From Enteractinococcus fodinae (lineage in GTDB: Bacteria > Actinomycetota > Actinomycetes > Actinomycetales > Micrococcaceae): DNA of 64,000 nucleotides. Where the stretch lies: the NCBI RefSeq assembly GCF_031458395.1, contig NZ_JAVDYJ010000001.1, positions 2,868,871 through 2,932,870 on the forward strand, read 5' to 3'. A program made the position numbers and the translations under genes. Shown here one piece after another: positions 9,209 to 18,278 of the stretch (within the stretch, counting starts at the first letter, position 1; each line of letters begins with the position of its first letter). The notes beneath the pieces were generated by a model. The model was not told the origin of the DNA and did not search any database. It saw only the letters and a list, made by a program, of their open reading frames with translations.

Positions 9209-10774
9209 TCAAAGACTCTGCGCGCCGGTAACGGCTGGGACACCGTCGAATCGAATAGGTTCGCCCTTAGAACGGTAAGTTAAGCCGTCGTTGAGATCTG
9301 CGTTAGGTAACAAGGTTTGATCATCTGGATATTCATTCCAGTTAGACCAGAGTGGTTTCGTGCCGCGTTTAAAAAATTTCTTATGCGCGCGCATAACATA
9401 GCCAGCATTGAAGTTGTCAGGATTACCCCAGTCGAGTATCTCCATGTCGGCGTCTTCTGGGCGCAGTTGAGGTACCACGACGGCAGCGTCCTTCGATTCC
9501 ATGTAGTCAAAAAGACGTATCAGAAATTCTGAAACAAGATCCACCTTGAGGGTATAGCTGTAACGAAAGTAGCCCATTACATATGCCATATTTGGTATGC
9601 CTGTGAGCATCAACCCTCGATAGGTAACATGGTTGGCGAAATCCACGGGTTCCCCATCCACCACAAACTTCACATCTCCAAGGACGTTCATATTAAATCC
9701 TGTGGCCGCGATGATGAGGTCCGCTTCAATCTCCTGTCCTGACGACAGTCGGAGGCCACCCTCGAAAAATGTTTCGATCGTGTCCGTAACGATGTCCACC
9801 TTGCCAGCTCGGACCGCTGAGAAGAAATCGCCATCGGGCGTCAAAACAATCCGTTGTTGGGAGGCTCGATAGGGCGGTTTGAAATGGTGATCCACATCGA
9901 AGCCCTCCGGTAAGCGAGCGCGAGTATCTTCAAGTAGAGCCTCTTCTAGGACCTGAGGGTTCTCAAACGTCATACGCACACGCTGGTTCGTCTGGTCGAT
10001 GTAATAGCGACGCATAATCTCGTGTATCCACTCACCAGGGATATCTAGCTCACGAAGTGTATTGACTAGCTCAGGAGTGGCTGGACGACTAGCAAAATAG
10101 GTTGGAGTTCTTTGGACCATTGTTACTTTTTCGGCGCGGTCGCTCATAGCTGGAATAAGGGTGGCTGCCGTTGCCCCCGAACCAATCACAACTACTCGTT
10201 TACCAGTGAAATCTAAGTCTTCAGGCCAGTGCTGCGAATGAACGATCTGTCCGCTAAATTCATCCATGCCCGACCACTCGGGCAAGTAGCCACGATCGTG
10301 ATCGTAATAACCAGAGCACATCCAAAGAAAAGCAGTCCTATAGACCTGACGACTCCCGTTGGCCCTACTAGTCGTCACAACAGTCCACAAGGACTCCTTA
10401 GACGACCACGATGCACTTTCGACGTGGATGCCGGTATGGATGTTGTCCCTCAGTCCGTAATCGTCTACTACATCGTCAAGATACGAAAGAATCTCTTGGC
10501 CGGTGGCGATCGCAGGACCGTCCCAGGGACGAAACGAGTATCCATAAGTGAACAGATCGCTGTCCGATCGAACGCCCGGGTATCTATGGGTCACCCATGT
10601 TCCGCCGATCTCATCTTTCTTCTCGAGCACAAGGAAACTTTTCTCGGGTAAGGACTGCCTCAATTGAGCAGCCGCACCTACACCCGCTACCCCCGCTCCA
10701 ATGATCAATACATCAACGTATATCGAACCCGAATCAGTAGCTTTCGGATTATCAACCGACCAGCTGTTCGCCAT
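9209..10774 (-). CDS. Flavin monooxygenase, Baeyer-Villiger type (1)
   Basis: A 521-residue class B flavoprotein monooxygenase. The N-terminal FAD Rossmann motif is GAGVAGVGAAAQL (about 27-39), the NADPH motif is GSGATAATL, and between them FSGQIVHSQHWP fits the Baeyer-Villiger fingerprint FxGxxxHxxxW(P/D). Such enzymes insert oxygen next to a ketone to give an ester or lactone. AAGGAG lies before the ATG. The gene leads an operon with the esterase downstream, and a CRP-like site lies 20-36 bases upstream of its start. The second monooxygenase (23394-24878) has a different context. Some members with this fingerprint hydroxylate other groups, so the ketone substrate is an inference. Confidence 0.9.
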   Translation of the reverse strand: MANSWSVDNPKATDSGSIYVDVLIIGAGVAGVGAAAQLRQSLPEKSFLVLEKKDEIGGTWVTHRYPGVRSDSDLFTYGYSFRPWDGPAIATGQEILSYLDDVVDDYGLRDNIHTGIHVESASWSSKESLWTVVTTSRANGSRQVYRTAFLWMCSGYYDHDRGYLPEWSGMDEFSGQIVHSQHWPEDLDFTGKRVVVIGSGATAATLIPAMSDRAEKVTMVQRTPTYFASRPATPELVNTLRELDIPGEWIHEIMRRYYIDQTNQRVRMTFENPQVLEEALLEDTRARLPEGFDVDHHFKPPYRASQQRIVLTPDGDFFSAVRAGKVDIVTDTIETFFEGGLRLSSGQEIEADLIIAATGFNMNVLGDVKFVVDGEPVDFANHVTYRGLMLTGIPNMAYVMGYFRYSYTLKVDLVSEFLIRLFDYMESKDAAVVVPQLRPEDADMEILDWGNPDNFNAGYVMRAHKKFFKRGTKPLWSNWNEYPDDQTLLPNADLNDGLTYRSKGEPIRFDGVPAVTGAQSL

Positions 10775-10794
10775 CCTTTTACTCCTTCGTTACG

Positions 10795-10810
10795 AGTGAT
10801 CGAAATCACA
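10795..10810. promoter_or_regulatory. CRP/GlxR-like site upstream of monooxygenase 1
   Basis: On the minus strand TGTGA-TTTCGA-TCACT matches nine of the ten half-site bases of TGTGA-N6-TCACA, the CRP family consensus (GlxR in corynebacteria). It sits just upstream of the monooxygenase start, where it could link the operon to carbon status. A nine-of-ten match is expected once or twice by chance in a window of this size. Confidence 0.4.
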
Positions 10811-11221
10811 CTTGTAATCGTACTTCAAGTTGAAATGAGATTACAATAGCTTTGAGAGGTATTTTGTACTTAGTTCTAGCCCTGGCCCTCACACCCTCGG
10901 GTAACACAGCGGTCTGCATTCGCCGGTGGGGCGCGAGGACAGATCAGTCCCACTTACCGACGTCAATTTCAAGCCGCTGCTGATAGCGAGCAAACACCCC
11001 AGAGCACAAGGATGAAATGACGGATAGGTTCAAGCCCCTGAAGCAACTACGCCGACGAGTTTGAACGATCATCCACAACTCGTCTAAGCCTTAGCGTTGG
11101 GTGCCAGCAAGGCTTAAACCAGCGATACCATCTGTCTTGCTGCGGCAATCCAACCACGCCCAGGATGGAGTTGATCATCGAATGCGTTTACTGGTCCTGC
11201 GCACGGCAAAAGTAAGGGCTG
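10811..11221. other. Intergenic region, nothing recognised
   Basis: About 410 bases between the stop of the hydroxyglutarate oxidase gene and the promoter of monooxygenase 1. No open frame with a plausible start and no clear terminator hairpin was seen. Confidence 0.4.
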
Positions 11222-12439
11222 TCAGACTTGGAGAGCTTCGTGTTTCTCAACCATCCCAGCGACAATAAACTCAGCGATCGCCATTGAGGAGGTTGCGCCT
11301 GGTGACGGGGCGTTTCGAACGTGAGTCACTCTAGCCTCATAATCGATCCTGAAATCATCGACGAGGCTGCCATCCGCATCCATAGCTTGTGCGCGGATTC
11401 CACGGGTGAGGCGAGTTACGTTCGCACCCTCAAGCGAAGGAACGTACTTCTGCGCCTCACGAAGAAAGAATGTCTTCGACAGCACAGTTCGTCCTTCCCG
11501 AACGGCGCTCGGAAGGTTGTTCCGTGCGAAATTCAGGAAACCACGGTCCATGAGCGTTTCCGCTAGGTCTCGCAGGTTCAATCCCAGCCCGCGGTAAACC
11601 TCACGTGAGGGTGACAGGAAGGCATTAGGCCCCACCAACATTTCCCCATCGACACGTTTTGTTAAATGCACCCCTAGAAAAGGAAACTTCGGGTCTGGCA
11701 CTGGGTACACCAGGCCATTGAGTATGTCCTTATGCTTTTCGTCCAACCTGAAATACTGCCCGAAGAACGGGATTATACTCGGATTCCGCGCGCCCCCTGC
11801 CAGACGCGCGATGCGGTCGGACTGGAGGCCTGCGCACACAATCACAAAGTCGGTCTCGCGATCACCTTGAGAAGTTTGAAGAATGACTCCACTATTACTC
11901 GGGGCGATATCGTAAACTTCACAGTTCAGTTCCACTCTCCCACCCAACTCGACCAAGTCATTGGTAAGAGATCTCGTAACCGCAGCATAATCGACAATCG
12001 CCGTGGTTGGAGAATGCAGAGCAGAAATACCTATTGCGTTCGGTTCGATTTCGCGAATCCCGGCGCCGTCGACCATCCGTACTCCAGGAACACCGTTCTT
12101 CTTCGCCCGCTCGAACATCTCGCCCAAGTGACGCGCTTCTGCTTCGTCTAGCGCCACCACCAGCTTGCCGCACTGCTCGTACGGCAGCTCTCGCGCTAGG
12201 CAATAATCCTCGAGAAGTTGCGCGCCCCGTCGGCACAGCTGCGCTTTCAAACCTCCCGGCTGGTAGTACAGGCCAGCATGCACCACGCCTGAGTTATGCC
12301 CAGATTGGTGACTAGCAACTTGAGCTTCCTTCTCTAATAAGGTAACGGTTGAATCGGGAAACCTGCTCGCGAGCTCACGAGCGACAGCCGCTCCGACAAT
12401 GCCTGCACCGACTACCGTGAATGATTTGGTAACGGTCAT
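11222..12439 (-). CDS. lhgO: L-2-hydroxyglutarate oxidase
   Basis: A 405-residue FAD enzyme of the DAO superfamily that oxidises L-2-hydroxyglutarate to 2-oxoglutarate, with electrons passing to the membrane quinone pool or to oxygen. The FAD motif GAGIVGAAVARELA begins at residue 10. SHQSGHNSGVVHAGLYYQPG and LKAQLCRRGAQLL are the hallmark stretches of LhgO. AGGAGG stands seven bases before the ATG. The gene starts 116 bases after the TRAP receptor gene on the same strand and is probably read from the same promoter, which carries the AATGAGAGT operator. In bacteria LhgO completes the glutarate-to-2-oxoglutarate route, but no glutarate hydroxylase (csiD) is visible here. Confidence 0.88.
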   Translation of the reverse strand: MTVTKSFTVVGAGIVGAAVARELASRFPDSTVTLLEKEAQVASHQSGHNSGVVHAGLYYQPGGLKAQLCRRGAQLLEDYCLARELPYEQCGKLVVALDEAEARHLGEMFERAKKNGVPGVRMVDGAGIREIEPNAIGISALHSPTTAIVDYAAVTRSLTNDLVELGGRVELNCEVYDIAPSNSGVILQTSQGDRETDFVIVCAGLQSDRIARLAGGARNPSIIPFFGQYFRLDEKHKDILNGLVYPVPDPKFPFLGVHLTKRVDGEMLVGPNAFLSPSREVYRGLGLNLRDLAETLMDRGFLNFARNNLPSAVREGRTVLSKTFFLREAQKYVPSLEGANVTRLTRGIRAQAMDADGSLVDDFRIDYEARVTHVRNAPSPGATSSMAIAEFIVAGMVEKHEALQV

Positions 12440-12555
12440 ATTGAAGCCTCCTTACAAGAATGATCAAACGTTGCTCAGGAGTCCCGGCATACATTTCCCC
12501 GCCGGAGTTCCGCTCCATGCCTCAGTGGCGAATGAGCACGAGTGGGAATTGCAAA

Positions 12556-13803
12556 TTACTCTGGTCGGTGCTCCAGGAGGACCTCTTCATATACCGCGTC
12601 GGCGTAGGGGCGGAAATCTGTATCCTCGTCATACCATTCGTCAAAGCTGGCGAAGTCTCCCTCATCGACGAAACCCAGCTCTTCGGCCTTGGCGGTCCAC
12701 TTCTCTCCAGAGGCGATAACGCGGTCACGGAGGTCTGACCCGTGCGTTCCGTTGTCTTCGATCTCGGCGATCAGCTCTCTATTCGCCTTCATGATCGATT
12801 CTTGGACCTCTGGGTCCATCTCCTTAATGGTGCCGCCGACCTCGTTGACCTTCGCAACACCCTCGTAGTTGCCATCTATCACGACTTCCGCGCCTCCGAT
12901 GAAAGCCCCCACGAGAGAGTCGAAGACGACCTGCTGGTATGCAAGCGGCAAGTTAGCGATTTTCGAACCGCCCAGCACAGCGCCCGGAGCTCGCAAAGCG
13001 CTTGTATCTGCTGTGTAGCTAACATGCGGTGCAACCTCGAAAAAGCCGTGATCAAAAGAGGAATTGAACGAGTTCATCGCACAATCGGCGGTCTTTCGCT
13101 GCAGGGCTTCATACACCTCGACGTACGACAAGGACACTGGGGTCGCTCCAATGCTCCGTATTATCGTCTCATGGGCACTCGAGCCTGCCCGGATCTGACG
13201 GCCTTCCCAATCTTCAGCTGACTGGGCTTCTTCGGTACAGGAGGGGTAGGCATTCGCAGACGCCGAGATCGGGAAGAGGGGAACTAAGCCCTGGCTCTCA
13301 AACTCCTCGAGAAGTTCCTCGGACTCCCATCCGAGCTCCACTCCGACAGCGTTGGCGACAAGTTCACCGACGAGCGGCGAACTCGACAGCGCCGAAAGAG
13401 GGTATGAGAGCTCGTCAAAGATGGGGAACCTCGAGGGATCGGCGGCGGGCAGGGTGTATGCGAGGTCCACGCGCCCGTCGGCCAGTGCATCATGTATTTC
13501 GTCAAACCCCGCAATGGCCTGTCCGTAGACGACGTCCACGGTGATCTTTCCGCCGGAGCGCTCCTCGATTTCCTCTGCAAAGATGGTGTCATGGGCCATC
13601 ACAGAGTTCGGCGAACTGGCTACCGATTGATAGGTCAGAGTGACTGGTTCAAGATCGGCAAGAACCGCATCAATCTCGTCCTGGCTAGCTCCAAATTCAT
13701 AGCCAGAATCTTCAGCAGCGGATGATTGCCCCGCGCTACCGGCACAACCCGTAACCGCCAGCATGAACACCGTCCCACAGGCGGCAAGCGATAGATATTT
13801 CAT
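12556..13803 (-). CDS. TRAP transporter solute receptor, DctP family (lipoprotein), copy 1
   Basis: A 415-residue extracytoplasmic solute receptor with a lipoprotein signal peptide: a short basic start, a hydrophobic core and lipobox LAVTGC (Cys about residue 20). The mature part has DctP features, including GGKITVDVVYGQAIAGF and GRQIRAG, the latter around the arginine that usually binds a substrate carboxylate. It is closely similar along its whole length to the protein at 18279-19526, ending in the same EHRPE. No DctQ or DctM membrane subunit is nearby, so it must use subunits encoded elsewhere or act as a sensor component. Its promoter carries the AATGAGAGT palindrome. The ligand is probably an organic acid; this is inferred from the family. 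Confidence 0.88.
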   Translation of the reverse strand: MKYLSLAACGTVFMLAVTGCAGSAGQSSAAEDSGYEFGASQDEIDAVLADLEPVTLTYQSVASSPNSVMAHDTIFAEEIEERSGGKITVDVVYGQAIAGFDEIHDALADGRVDLAYTLPAADPSRFPIFDELSYPLSALSSSPLVGELVANAVGVELGWESEELLEEFESQGLVPLFPISASANAYPSCTEEAQSAEDWEGRQIRAGSSAHETIIRSIGATPVSLSYVEVYEALQRKTADCAMNSFNSSFDHGFFEVAPHVSYTADTSALRAPGAVLGGSKIANLPLAYQQVVFDSLVGAFIGGAEVVIDGNYEGVAKVNEVGGTIKEMDPEVQESIMKANRELIAEIEDNGTHGSDLRDRVIASGEKWTAKAEELGFVDEGDFASFDEWYDEDTDFRPYADAVYEEVLLEHRPE

Positions 13804-14110
13804 TCTGATTTTCCAATCTTAGAGATCATATGTTGTGTTTTCAGACTGAGCCTTGACCGCCTACGACGGCACCCGCTCTGCAAATAGCTTGATGAACTGA
13901 CCCAGAGATGCTGCTCCATGCATTCGCTGTGAACGCTCGCACTATCGAACAGGTCCGCGTTAGATACTGGGAACCTGAATGGCGATTGAGATAGGCATGT
14001 ACACGTCCTTCTTCAGCCGGTACGTGATCGGCGAATCGGTACCGCCGTGCACAGCCCTCTCTCCGTCACCGGATAGTTCTCCTCATACTTGAGAAAGTTA
14101 CGTGGAGCTC

Positions 14111-14130
14111 AATGAGAGTACACTCTCATT
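14111..14130. promoter_or_regulatory. TetR-type operator A, AATGAGAGT palindrome
   Basis: AATGAGAGTACACTCTCATT has nine-base perfect arms around AC. The same palindrome, AATGAGAGTGCACTCTCATT, lies at 26488-26507 upstream of the SDR operon. At both places it starts 12-13 bases downstream of the predicted -10 element on the minus strand, as expected for a repressor that blocks promoter clearance. The TetR gene at 14623-15231 is the nearest candidate binder. Confidence 0.75.
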
Positions 14131-14142
14131 GCTTCAATGAAG

Positions 14143-14170
14143 GATATTGTGATCTACCCAACTTTGTCAA
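14143..14170 (-). promoter_or_regulatory. Predicted sigma-70-type promoter of the TRAP receptor/lhgO unit
   Basis: On the minus strand a perfect TTGACA -35 (14165-14170) is followed after 16 bases by AATATC (14143-14148) as -10. The layout copies the promoter at 26521-26549, and operator A follows 12 bases downstream. Confidence 0.6.
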
Positions 14171-14622
14171 TCATGCGCCTGGACACATTGACGACCTCGT
14201 GCAGATGTAGTCATACCTCAACACTTTTCTTCAACAAGCGCATCCGGAGCCTCAGATTCACACTGTTGCTTGTCAGCCTGACATCGAACATCGAAAGATG
14301 GACGCACTTATGCCCGATATACGGGAGCAAAATGGATCGGCCATCAAAAGAAAAAAGTTTGCACAAGCTCACTACTGAGCCAACCGACCCCACCCTCGAC
14401 CGGTGATCATAAACCTGACTGCATGGCGCCACGTGCACAGAAGCCGGAGGCTCACCTGTAGGGCTACGATTGGGTCAAGGTGAAGATTTTCGCGAACGGC
14501 AACATCGTGCATTCTCGAGGGGATTACACAACAGGGGATGCGCACGTCAGCCTGCCAAGCGAGTTACTCTCTAAGTACTCGCTTTCGTTATACGGGTCCG
14601 TAACGGCCACACTTAAGATTCA

Positions 14623-15231
14623 CTATGGTTCGACGAGAGCGCTTTCCAAAATAAATTCAATCCGCGGGCGCAGCCTGTCCCACATCTGCGCGACGGCATA
14701 TTCCCGGAGCGGAGTACGGATTATCTCGTGAAGCTCTACGGCATGAATGTTCTCTGCGATAAGGCGCGGGGACCCACCAGTTCGTAGACGACCATTCTCG
14801 CTGGCTTCCACCAAGACGGTCTCGACTAGGCGGATCATCCGCTCCCCCTGTGAGAGCGTCCGCGGCTTTCGAGGGCTGCTGGGGTCGAAGGAAGCAAGAA
14901 CGTATTCTGCCGCATTTGTAAAATTGTCTTGATAATACTCAGCACGGGCTTGATATATTGCCAATATCCTGTCTACGTAGGCAGCGGCCGTCGTGCTGGA
15001 TTTGGTGGAGTATGCGATCTCTCTTTGTTCGCACGAATCCATAATAAGATCCATTTGATGCCCGTATACCGTCAAAAAAAGATCTGTTTTTGACGTTATA
15101 TGCCTGAAGAGGGTTGCCTCCGATATCCCTGCACGTACTGCAACGTCGCGTGTTGTGATTTCTGCAAAAGATCGCTCTTCAAGTAACGAGGACGCAGCGG
15201 CCTCTATCCTCTGACGAGTATCAACTGCCAC
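14623..15231 (-). CDS. TetR family transcriptional regulator
   Basis: A 202-residue regulator with a clear TetR helix-turn-helix in residues 8-55: AAASSLLEERSFAEITTRDV, then AGISEATLFRHITSK. The C-terminal ligand domain is not recognisable to a subfamily. The start is a GTG at 15231 preceded by AGGGAAAG. It is separated from the TRAP receptor/lhgO unit by a large gap containing operator A. I propose that it binds the AATGAGAGT palindromes at 14111 and 26488. I saw no copy of that palindrome in its own upstream region, so autoregulation is not supported. Confidence 0.88.
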   Translation of the reverse strand: MAVDTRQRIEAAASSLLEERSFAEITTRDVAVRAGISEATLFRHITSKTDLFLTVYGHQMDLIMDSCEQREIAYSTKSSTTAAAYVDRILAIYQARAEYYQDNFTNAAEYVLASFDPSSPRKPRTLSQGERMIRLVETVLVEASENGRLRTGGSPRLIAENIHAVELHEIIRTPLREYAVAQMWDRLRPRIEFILESALVEP

Positions 15232-15912
15232 TCTTTCCCTACTTTCGAACTTCCCGTTCTAAGCCTGTTGTGACATTAACACCTTCGACCCAGGAATGAA
15301 GTGAACAGTACGGTGACATCTCAATTCAAAGCATTTTAGGTCGATTCGTCTATATCGCCACTAATGTCAGCATGCTACCACCCAAGCGATGGCTTCAGCG
15401 CTCGTCATCGTAACGCGGTGGTCTATGCAGGACGCAGTGTCGCTGGTCATAAGGCTGCTCTAATTCCCGAACGCACGAAGCCTCAGATCGGGTGCGAGAA
15501 AGAACGTAGGTTAGGACGCGCCGAGACGTTCTTTGCACACTCGGGGTCTCATTTTCTCCATGATCGTGCTCCCTCTTCACCCAGAAGCCCGAAGACCCGG
15601 GTAGTCCGCAGTTGAATGGGGCTACCCGGTGCCTTCGTCTACCAGCAGGTCGAGGGGGCAGTAAACGATGCTCGGTAGATTTCGACCTCTTTTGGGGTGA
15701 GTCCGATGTGCCGGTTACGGTTGGCCTGTCGAGCCTTGTCGAGCTCAGGTTCATTAGCTCACGCGGCTGGCGGGTGCTCCAGTTCAGCCGTAAACGGTTC
15801 TATGGAGCGAAAGCACGAGGCTTTTATTCAGACCAGGAAGGTCCAAGCTTTGTTTGCCACCTCGGATGCGGCGGGGATGGCTACTGAGATGCGGTCTGAG
15901 CAAATCGCGGCG
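15232..15912. other. Intergenic region, possible decayed coding remnants
   Basis: About 680 bases between the TetR start and the acyl-CoA dehydrogenase stop. Short stretches look protein-like: on the plus strand near 15796-15945 a frame gives ALFATSDAAGMATEMRSEQI, and on the minus strand near 15655-15750 a frame gives ARQANRNRHIGLTPKEVEIY. Neither has a start or continues far, and I do not recognise them. They may be fragments of degraded genes. Confidence 0.35.
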
Positions 15913-17061
15913 CTAGCTGAGCAGTTTGCGACCCATCACAAGACGCTGTACCTGGTTGGTGCCTTCGTAGATCTGGGTGATCTTGGCGTCGCGCATCATG
16001 CGCTCAACCGGGTGGTCCTGCACGTAGCCGGCACCCCCGAGCAATTGCACCGCATCGGTGGTGATCTCCATGGCGACATCGGAGGCGAAGGCTTTCGCGG
16101 CCGCACCGTAATAGCCCAAATCCGAGTCGTTGCGCTCACTCTTGGCAGCAGCAACATAGGTGAGCTGGCGGGCAGCTTCCAGCTTCATGCCCATATCAGC
16201 AACCATGAATTGAATGCCCTGGAAGTCGGCAATGCGTTTGCCGAACTGCTGACGTTCCTTGATGTAATCAATCGCGTAATCCAGGGCGCCTTGAGCTACT
16301 CCCACGGCTTGAGCCGCAATAGTGACGCGCGTGTGGTCAAGGGTCTGCAATGCTAGCTTCAGGCCGCCGCCGATGTCTCCGACTACTCGGTCACCGGGGA
16401 TCCGGCAGTTATCGAATAGCAGTTCCCGGGTGGGGCTGCCTTTAATCCCGAGCTTGCGCTCTTTAGCGCCGAAGCTAAAGCCTTCATCAGATTTCTCGAC
16501 CACAAAAGCGGTGATGTTGCTACCGCGTTTGCCGTCCGGATCGGTCACGGCCATCACCGTGTAATATTCGCTGACCCCGGCGTTGGTGATCCAGGCCTTG
16601 GTTCCGTTGAGAATCCAGTCATCACCATCCCGAGTCGCGCGAGTTTTCATGCTCGCGGTATCAGAACCGGCTTCTGGCTCCGAGAGGCCATAGGAGATGG
16701 TCGCTTCACCGGCGGCCAACCGTGGCAGGTACTTCTGTTTGATTTCCTCATTGCCGCCCAGTTGTATTGGCAGCGAACCGAGTTTATTGACCGCTGGGAT
16801 CAGCGACGATGACATGCAGCCACGTGCGACCTCTTCGATAATGATCGCCACTGCGAGCGCATCAGCCCCGACGCCGTCATATTCTTCGGGGATATGTGCG
16901 GCAAAGAAATCCGTGTCCACCAGCGCATCGTGGGCTTCTTGTGGGTACCGTGCTTCCGCATCAACCTCGGTCGCATGCGGGGCGATTTCTTTATCTACGA
17001 CATCGCGTACCGCAGCACGCAGTTCATCGTGGTCTTCGCTTGGCTTGTACAGATCAAACAT
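15913..17061 (-). CDS. Acyl-CoA dehydrogenase
   Basis: A 382-residue FAD enzyme that introduces the 2,3-double bond into acyl-CoA, the first step of beta-oxidation, passing electrons to electron-transfer flavoprotein. Order of signatures: N-terminal helical domain; YGLSEPEAGSD and WITNAG around the flavin in the middle domain; then RQQFGKRIADFQGIQF. The catalytic base is the Glu of QIYEGTNQVQR near residue 366. Length and motifs are complete. The codon pattern is richer in G and C than that of neighbouring genes. It follows the GntR regulator gene by 223 bases on the same strand. Together with the ligase and 3-hydroxyacyl-CoA dehydrogenase it would degrade the acyl-CoA made in this cluster. 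Confidence 0.92.
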   Translation of the reverse strand: MFDLYKPSEDHDELRAAVRDVVDKEIAPHATEVDAEARYPQEAHDALVDTDFFAAHIPEEYDGVGADALAVAIIIEEVARGCMSSSLIPAVNKLGSLPIQLGGNEEIKQKYLPRLAAGEATISYGLSEPEAGSDTASMKTRATRDGDDWILNGTKAWITNAGVSEYYTVMAVTDPDGKRGSNITAFVVEKSDEGFSFGAKERKLGIKGSPTRELLFDNCRIPGDRVVGDIGGGLKLALQTLDHTRVTIAAQAVGVAQGALDYAIDYIKERQQFGKRIADFQGIQFMVADMGMKLEAARQLTYVAAAKSERNDSDLGYYGAAAKAFASDVAMEITTDAVQLLGGAGYVQDHPVERMMRDAKITQIYEGTNQVQRLVMGRKLLS

Positions 17062-17284
17062 ATATGTCTCTTTCGTCAGGTACTTAGACTCACGTCAGCT
17101 CGGTGCAGAGGTACCTCCGTGGAGGGACTTCTGTGACACGCCCAACGCTCCTCATCGTATTCAATTACTGAATTGATGGCATCTAGTCCACAGTGGAAGA
17201 TACCTCTTTGGTGTATTTATCTTCTTCGGTCAGTCTCGCTCCGTTGTCTGGTCACGATTCCACCACCGAAGGTGTGGAATCGCC

Positions 17285-18040
17285 CTAATGCAGGTATCCC
17301 GCCGTTAACCGCTCCCACAGTTCATCGGGATCTTCTGAGTCACCAGTCTGTGCCAGTGCCTGCTTAACTAAGAGCCGGCCGGTCAAAACCAGATGGCTCT
17401 GCATTGCCTCAGCCGCTGCCCGATCATCACCACGAGTTATGGCGTCGATAATCGGATCATGCTCATCCACAATCGTGTCGAACCCTCTATATAATCCCAC
17501 CGTCGACGGCGTAAGCAGTCGGGTATTCAAGCGAAGCCGCTCAACGATGTCCCGCGCCCGACGCGCGCCCCCCGTCACCAGAATTACATTGTGCAGTTCT
17601 TGGTCCGCACGGAAAAACCGTTCTTCATCATCGTCTGCCGCAGCCTGCTGCATCTCTATACGAAGCTCAGCGAGTCGGGCCGATTCATCCGCTTCCGATA
17701 AAGCAGCACGACGGGCTGCCGGTACTTCAAGAGCAATTCGAATAGAGAAAATCTCAGCTATATCGGCGGGCGTCGTAGGAATAACCTGAAATCCCCTATT
17801 CCGGGAAAACCGAATCATGCCGGCTTCTTCCAAACGTAAAAGTCCGTCTCTCACCGGCGAGCGTGAAATCTCCAGCTCTTCGGCTAGTTGATAAACACTG
17901 TAGAGCTCCCCCGGCTGCATCTGTCCATTCATGACCGAAGTGCGCACGTAATCCATGACTTGCTGGGTGAGACTTCGGTGTGGACGGACTATGGGGGAGG
18001 ATTCAGAACGTGGCATACCGCTATTCTGCCCGACTTTCAT
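17285..18040 (-). CDS. GntR family regulator, FadR-like (FCD) subfamily
   Basis: A roughly 251-residue regulator. The winged helix covers about residues 20-85 (QQVMDYVRTSVMNGQMQPGE, then QLAEELEISRSPVRDGLLRLEEAGMI). The rest is an all-helical effector domain with the FCD-like stretch FRADQELHNVIL. The frame stays open up to 18157, but the ATGs at 18040 or 18016 fit the protein family better and leave the GTAACATG repeats (18106-18141) outside the coding region. No ribosome-binding site is strong. It is divergent from the second TRAP receptor, so it probably controls that gene and perhaps the other loci carrying the same palindrome. FCD-type regulators usually sense organic acids. Confidence 0.85.
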   Translation of the reverse strand: MKVGQNSGMPRSESSPIVRPHRSLTQQVMDYVRTSVMNGQMQPGELYSVYQLAEELEISRSPVRDGLLRLEEAGMIRFSRNRGFQVIPTTPADIAEIFSIRIALEVPAARRAALSEADESARLAELRIEMQQAAADDDEERFFRADQELHNVILVTGGARRARDIVERLRLNTRLLTPSTVGLYRGFDTIVDEHDPIIDAITRGDDRAAAEAMQSHLVLTGRLLVKQALAQTGDSEDPDELWERLTAGYLH

Positions 18041-18105
18041 ATCTCGTATTGGATGCTCATAGCAACGCAGTGAGTCGTATATCACGATGCATCTTGACAT
18101 GCCCA

Positions 18106-18141
18106 GTATAATGTTACCCAGATTACTGAGTAACATGTGAC
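18106..18141. promoter_or_regulatory. GTAACATG-type operator pair in the GntR/TRAP receptor region
   Basis: Two imperfect copies of the palindrome GTAACATGTTAC lie between the divergent genes: GTATAATGTTAC at 18106-18117 and GTAACATGTGAC at 18130-18141, 24 bases apart start to start. The outer half-sites also form a larger inverted repeat (ATGTTAC facing GTAACAT). Perfect copies occur at 26897-26908 and 27883-27894. The GntR protein encoded next door is the natural candidate to bind. Confidence 0.6.
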
Positions 18142-18278
18142 ACGCGACGTGATCCATCTAACGACAGGTAATCCTCGGATGACAATTGCGATGCATGAAA
18201 GCCGCATCAACCGCTACTTAGTTAAAGACGAAATTGTGTAGCAAACAAAAATATACGATCTAGAAAGGCAACGTCATT

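Larger units (their letters stand above)
13804..14622. other. Intergenic region containing the receptor promoter and operator
   Basis: About 820 bases between the TRAP receptor start and the TetR gene stop. Apart from the promoter and palindrome listed separately (14111-14170), I see no gene; the open frames at 14137 and 14480 lack ribosome-binding sites and recognisable sequence. The operator lies about 307 bases from the receptor start, so a long leader would be expected. Confidence 0.45.

Noticed and set aside
18094..18112. TTGACA and TATAAT close together before the TRAP receptor
   Set aside because: Only seven bases separate them, so they cannot serve as -35 and -10 of one promoter.
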